Source: Liolophura sinensis
Taxonomy: Eukaryota > Mollusca > Polyplacophora > Chitonida > Chitonidae
DNA: 64,000 bases
Direction: 5' to 3'
NCBI RefSeq assembly: GCF_032854445.1
Contig: NC_088299.1
Span: 18,903,608-18,967,607 of the forward strand
The first letter of the stretch is position 1. The number at the start of each line of letters is the position of its first letter. Both the position numbers and the translations under genes were made by a program. Positions 32,188-39,400 of the stretch are shown in pieces. Under the pieces are notes generated by a model. The model saw nothing but the letters and a program-made list of their open reading frames with translations. It did not search any database and had not been told where the DNA came from.

Positions 32188-35100
32188 CTGAAACATGGAG
32201 GTACAGGATAGAAGATTCAGTTTAAATACACTATATTAAGCTAAGAGTATGGACGGTAAGACTGAATATAACTTCCAAGTTAAATACTCAAATCCACATA
32301 TGTTTTCATCCATGTAACACTTAGGGTTGACATCTCATTCTACCTTCATGTGAACACAATATGTGATATCACGATGATATTCCTGAAGCATTGTGTAAGT
32401 CGAATAAGGCCATCCAAAAACACTCAATCTAATGTGTAACACTTACCCATTTGACAAGTTTGAGGGTAAACTAGACATTTTCTGGTATTAAAGGGATACA
32501 GAATCAATTCTGATTGGCTGGTGTGAGAGATAGGCAAGCCCAGACTATGTCTTGTCCATTCTGATTGGCTGGTGTGAGAGATAGGCAAGCCCAGGCTAGG
32601 CACAGCTCAAGCTGAATATTAGCTATGCTACATTTATTCAAGTGTGACCAAGGCTGCCGGGTTTAACCCAGGGAATCTTATCTCCACTCGGCATCGATTC
32701 TGTATGCCTTTAAGATGTCATAAAGTGTGAAACTCCTCATGTATTGCATGGTCTACAATTATCATACAATTCACTGTTTCACAGCTTACTTGTACTCACC
32801 TGTCAGAACAGATTTCGTCTGATTGGCCACCCAGATGTTGTCGTAACTCTTGCTGCCCTCTGGCCTGGATGTGCTGATGTTGGTGTAGGTGTCAGCTGGT
32901 ATACAGTTCTTATATCCCTTCTCCTTCAGCTCAACAAAATCTGTTGTTACAAAAAAAGAAAACAAACAATGCCCCTGTGATTCCAGCACACTGATATATT
33001 TTGTGTATGTACATATTTTCTTTTATGCTTAGAATTATATAGTTCAGATGTAGAATAAAGGCATTTCAGAGGCCAAATGCTCCTAAATTTCTCCTTGAGC
33101 TCGCAGAAAATGTGATGCTGCCAAATGAATGCCCCAAGGAGCCAAATTGAGTATCTGAGCAGAATATACAGATCAATGAACCCCCCAAAGTCAGAAATAA
33201 ACATTTCAAACCCTGAGAATTTATCTATTTTTGTACCAAACAGATGTCTTTGCATGTAGGGGCCTCCGTGGCTCAGTCGTAATGACCCAGAAGCCTCTCA
33301 ACAATGCGGTCGCTGTGAGTTCAAGACCAGCCCATGCTGCCTTCCTCTCCGGCCGTACGTGGGAAGGTATGCAGCAACCTGCGGATGGTCGTGGGTTTCC
33401 CCAGGGTTCTGCCCGGTTTCCACCCACCATAATGCTGGCCGCCGTCATATAAGTGAAATATTCTTGAGTACGGCGTAAAACACCAATCAAAAAAAAAAAA
33501 ATGTATGCACAAGTCATGACATGCAGCTCGAGCAGGTAGTAACAATAAGCACTGACGGAGAAAAACACGACCACGTTCCTCCACATGTTGTTCTGTTTGC
33601 TCTTTTGAACTAGCGGTTGAAATCAATACACAATACTATTAACATAAAACTGGTTGTTACAATACATGTATGTGATGGTTAAACTCACAGACCTACAGGA
33701 AATTTGCTATGGCTGTGACACTCCTCCAAAAGTTCATGTCGTCTTACACATAGGCCCACTGAATGGCCCGTGTTTGAATATGAAACTGGTGAGAAAATCT
33801 AGCAGTCGGCATATCGATGAATGCTGAACCCTGACTGCTTTTGTCTTGGTTCATCTCCTCAGAAGTTAACAAGTTAATCACATCAGAAGTACTTACTGCA
33901 TCTAAAAAACATTCATATCCAAGAAAGCCAAAAAGATGACTAAATTAAGTTCAGTTCCTAGCAGGAAATACAAAAATCTGGAAAATGAATAGAACATGAA
34001 GGAGATTTAGGGCAACACCCCACCTAACTCCAATCCAAGCATACTCACCATCTGCCCCTGGGGTCAGGTTGAAGTCTCCCATAATCACCACATCATGTTC
34101 ACCTGTAAAGCCAGATATACAATGTAGACAATACAAATGAACTCACAATGCAGCCACATCATGCTAATTGAAAGATCAGTTAAAATCGAAAACACTTTAC
34201 AACTGTTATGTGATGAGTAAATTGTGTTAAATAAATATATAAAGGCCTGGGACCAAATATGTTTGGTTTTGCTGAAGCCAAGGATCACTTTGTGGCATCA
34301 ACTTGTGATACCTTATAACACACCCTGTGTGGATGCGTGTTATCTCACCTGGGATGTCTGTCTGAGAAGCAGTGGCATATTATAAGAAAGTGTATCATAC
34401 AAGGAAGTGTACGCTCTGAGGGGGCACACCTGATAATTGGGACATGTACCCATAGTATACCTGTATATCTGATTAATATACATACATACATATATATATA
34501 CATATATATACCCGAAAATTAGGGAGTGTATCTCACCTGGGAAGTGAATCTTACCTAGGAGTGTATGCTGCAGGACTGTATCTCACCTGCGAAGTGTATG
34601 ATGATGGAATGTATCCCACCTGGGAAGTGTATGCTGAGGAAGTGTATCTCATCTGGGAAGTGTATGCTGTAGGAGTGTATCTCACAGGGGAAGTGTATGC
34701 TGAGGAATTATATTGCACCTGGGAAGTGTATGTTGAGGGAGTGTATTTCACCTGGGAAGTGTACACTGAGGGAGTGTATTTCACCTGGGAAGTGAATCTC
34801 ACCTGGCAAATGTATGCTGAGGGAGTGTATTTCACCTGGTTAATGTATGCTGAGAGAGTGTATCTCACCTGGGAAGTGAATCTCACCTGGCAAATATATG
34901 CTGAGGGAGTGTATCTCACCTGGGAAGTGAATGTTGAGGGAGTGTATTTCACCTGGGAAGTGTAGTTCACCTGGCAAATGTATGCTAAGGAGGTGTATCT
35001 TACATGGGAAGTCTACACTGAAGGCATGTACCACCCTTAGGAAGTGTATGCTGAGAGACTATCTCACCTGGGAAGTGTATGCTGAGAAAATGTGCGCTGA

Positions 35101-36429
35101 GGAAGTGTATCTCACCTGAGATGTGTGCATTGAGGCAGTGTATCTCACCTGGCATATGCATGCTGAGGGAGTGTATCTCATCTTCCTATGCTGAGGAAGT
35201 GTACACTGAGGAAGTGTAAGTTACCTGGGAATTGTATGCTGAGGGAGTTTATCCAGTGTTTGTACTGGGGTCAAAAAAAAAATCCTACTTTTGTCGAGGT
35301 TTGCAATCTGCTTGTCAGATTAGACGAGTAGTACGGCCCGAGCCCATGCGTGACCTCATAACCCTGCTTGGAGTCAGAAAATGAAAATTTTGCCGCGATT
35401 TTAGAGTCCGGGAACATCTGTGCAAACAGAGTCGAGGTGCATGCTGCTGCGTGAGGAGATATACCATGTGCCTCCAGGTGATGCAAATAAATAATTTCCG
35501 CATCTCTCCCCAGCTCTTCAGTGCCCCGGGCCTCTGCATTCTTGACAGCAGCAGCAGCTGCAAAAGCATGCACAATACTCCCACGGCATCCCGCAGTCGT
35601 CTTCGCCTTCTGATGCTTACCGGTAGCACTATGCTTACTAAGCGCCTTTTCGCCCTCCTTCAAACAAACATTGGACTTGCAGAATCGGCACGTAACATTA
35701 AAATTGTCATTCCTAAGGATCCAATCTCCATATTTCCCCCCGTTCGGGTCGCTGGTTTCCAATAATTTCTCCGTAAAGTGTAACACCATCTTGGCAAGAC
35801 TTTGGAAATGGCGCGATTGTAATCTCGTGACCTCTCGAGATTTTCCGCGAATTTACGGGTGATCGGTTCCAACAGCTGTACTTACTCCCTCCGCTGCATT
35901 ATTTGGACATAAAGACTGCGGATGGGGTGTGCTCAATTACTGCAAGGCCGGAACAAGCCTGACTTTGGTACATTGGACGCGGCGGGTGTATTTTCAGTAA
36001 GTGAACCGTTTAAAGTTTTGGCGACTGACGTGTCTGCTGAACTCGGCCTCGCAAAAATCATCCCTTGAATTTCTCAAAGATTACAGTAAAATAAATCTTT
36101 CTACATGACAAAATTCTTCTGCACAACAAACGGCAAAATCCGACGAATTTCGGCGAATACGGGTTAAAATTAATGAAAATCCTACTTTATCCGTCAAAAC
36201 TGTGAAAATCCGACTTTTGTCGGATAATTCGACGCGGTACAAACACTGTTTATCTCACCTGGGAAGTGTATGTTGAGGGAGTGTATCACATCGGACACTC
36301 TGTCCACCTCCTGACCGAGTCTGTCTCTGTCCTCATTCTGCAGGCCTGTAGCCTTCAGGTGGACGCTCACCAGAACACAGTCCACTCTCCCTAACTGCAC
36401 AGGGAAACATCAGTGATATCAGCATTGTG

Positions 36430-36473
<44 letters not shown>

Positions 36474-39400
36474 TGTGTGCTTTGGACATATGACAACGAG
36501 GAGTCATTGGGGATATCAGCATTGAGAGCCACTATAAACTAACTGTAGAGCTACAATATCAGCATTGAGAGCCACTATAAACTAACTGTAGAGCTACAAT
36601 ATCAGCATTGAGAGCCCCTATAAACTAACTGTAGAGCTACAATATCAGCATTGAGAGCCACTATAAACTAACTGTAGAGCTACAATATCAGCATTGAGAG
36701 CCACTATAAACTAACTGTAGAGCTACAATATCAGCATTGAGAGCCACTATAAACTAACTGTAGAGCTACAACAAAGCTATGGAAACTGGATGCTGACGGC
36801 AGTTGTCAACAAACAGTAAATGGTACAGCTACTTATGACCAGAGTGAACAGTGATGGTGGGAACAATGTAGTGTGAAGCCAACAAGAAAGTTCTAACTGC
36901 GTTCTAAAGCCCAAAAGCCCTAAAGCTCTGAACAACATCGTGGAGTCAACAAGTCAACCATTTAGTAGACTGCCCAAGGTGTCTGTATGTCGAGTACTGG
37001 CTTGATTGATTGATTTCTATTCTAATATTGCTAGACTGCTAACATCCTGGTAATGGACATCAAATGGCAAGTCTAGAGGAACTTTCAATGAGCTCAACTC
37101 TGAAAGGAGAAACAGGTACGCCCTTGTGATGTTACATGGTAACTTTCCTATGTCAAATCGGCAATGCCCTTGCAATAAGTTTATTACTATTTCTGTGTGT
37201 TTTGAACCTTACCTTAAATACCCCAACAAATGGTTTTCTGGTAAAAGCTCTCCTTCCGTTGTCCTTCCCATCTAGCAGAGCAGAACTGAGAAGTGAGACC
37301 TTCTGAGACTTGTCGTATAAAAACCCATTATATTCTGTAGACTGGAAAACACAAACACAAAATACACACCAGCTCACTGAAACGTTCAATGTAGACAAAC
37401 AAATCTGACAAAAGCAGCACTGCCTCAAGTTTCTGACCAAGGGAGATAACAATCCGTGATTTGACAAGGGAGATAACTTCCAACAGATACATATACAGGA
37501 CTATATATAAGAATCTCTCAACCAGGCCAACAGCCCACCTGTGAAAAAAGATCCCACACAAAATAGTCTCCCATGCATCACATTCAAAATGTTTGCATCA
37601 GTCAGAGATATGGTTTCCAATCTTACTCCTTGTGACTACATTTTCTGACTAAAATTTGGATGCAAGTAAACCGCACATGTATCTATAATAGTGGACACAA
37701 ATCCGATATGACCTGATATTGTCGCAGAATTGAATGCTTTACCCTGTTGTAGTCTGAAATTCCAGTTCTCCATCACCAGATTTAAATGTCACTTGTTATA
37801 ACTGTCATATCTTCACATATTAAAGAATGTTGCATGCTGCCATGATAGTTACAGTGAATCCAACCTAAGATCAATTCTATAGCCCTGGCTTAATTATGTG
37901 GTGAAATGTTCCTGTTTAATAGCTGTGAGGACATTCCCAAAGGGAGCTTACCCTGAACATCCTGCCAGCAGGTTCAGAGGTCACGCAGTCCCACGAGCCT
38001 CTGTGGCCGCTCCACCGCTTCACGTTGGGTAACACAGGGTAGTTGAGTTCATCACAGATCTAAACAATACAACACATGTCTACATCTATGTGAATCAAAT
38101 AAAATCCTGTCTGTGCATTTACATGTATTCAGCATAAATCTTAAGCACAACTTTTTTACATCACTGACTATATTCTCTGACAATTATATATTTGGATGTA
38201 CTATTACAATTAAAGTTTTGTGATCTTTCAATATCATATTTACATTAACATGGAATAAAATTATTTGCTAACTATTTGAAAAGCATAGTGTAGTACAATG
38301 TAACCAATCAGTACATGCGGCAAATGATTTCCATTATTGGAGTTACGTCTTGTTTTAACATACAGTCACATTCACAAACCAGCACCAAATCTAACAAAGT
38401 TCAACCATTTTTCTTGTAATCATGTCATGTACCGATGAAATGTTATCTGAACAAGTTAATGAATTGAAAACTTTGTTAAAACGACTTACAAACCTGGGGT
38501 GGTTTCATAAAAAGTCAAATCAATTGAAAACCTAAAAAAATCACTAAATCGGCCATTGTTTCATGCACAGAGAAAATCTTAAGCTTCCAAACAATGCTCC
38601 AACCCTACTGACGCTGTCCTCAAACAACACATAATCTGTGTAACACATTTTCTTTACTGGAAGAATACTTTACTGCATGCACAACAAGTTTCATAAATCA
38701 GAACAGACAGACTGATCAGACAAAGTTTTATCCACGCCAGCAAATCATAGCTTATTCTCTGACTGTAGGATCCCTTGTATAGTTGTAGTTACAGACAGCG
38801 TTACCACATAAATACCCTTTGCAGCAGTTACAGACAGCGTTACCACATAATTACCCTTTGCAGCAGTTACAGACCCTATTACCACATAATTACCCTTGGT
38901 AGTAGTTACAGACAGAGTTACCATATAATTACCCATTGTAGTAGTTACAGACAGCATTACCACATAAGTACACTTTGCAGCAGTTACAGACAGCGTTACC
39001 ACATTATTACCCTTTGCAGCAGTTACAGACAGCATTACCACATAATTACCCTTTGTAGTAGTTACAGACAGCATTGCCACATAATTACCCTTTGAAGTAC
39101 TTACAGACAGAGTTACCACATAATTACCTTTTGTAGAGCATCTTTATCGGCCAGTTCCTGGAAGGCCACCACACTGAACCTGCACAACACAGCAAACATA
39201 CACTTACAATTACACTTCAACATCTACATGAACACAGGCATGCATCATCTTGACAACTCATATTTATTTATATAATTATAACTAAACCTCATTTTGAGGT
39301 CAATTTGAGGTCTTCAGAAAAGGCATATGTTTTTTTTTAGATTCCACAGAATAATGCGTTCAGAATACGCTTAAATAAATACCTTGGAAACTTGCGAAAA

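Noticed and set aside
33258..33331. tRNA gene
   Set aside because: A-box and B-box are present but the segment does not fold as a proper cloverleaf by eye and is the head of a repeated SINE.
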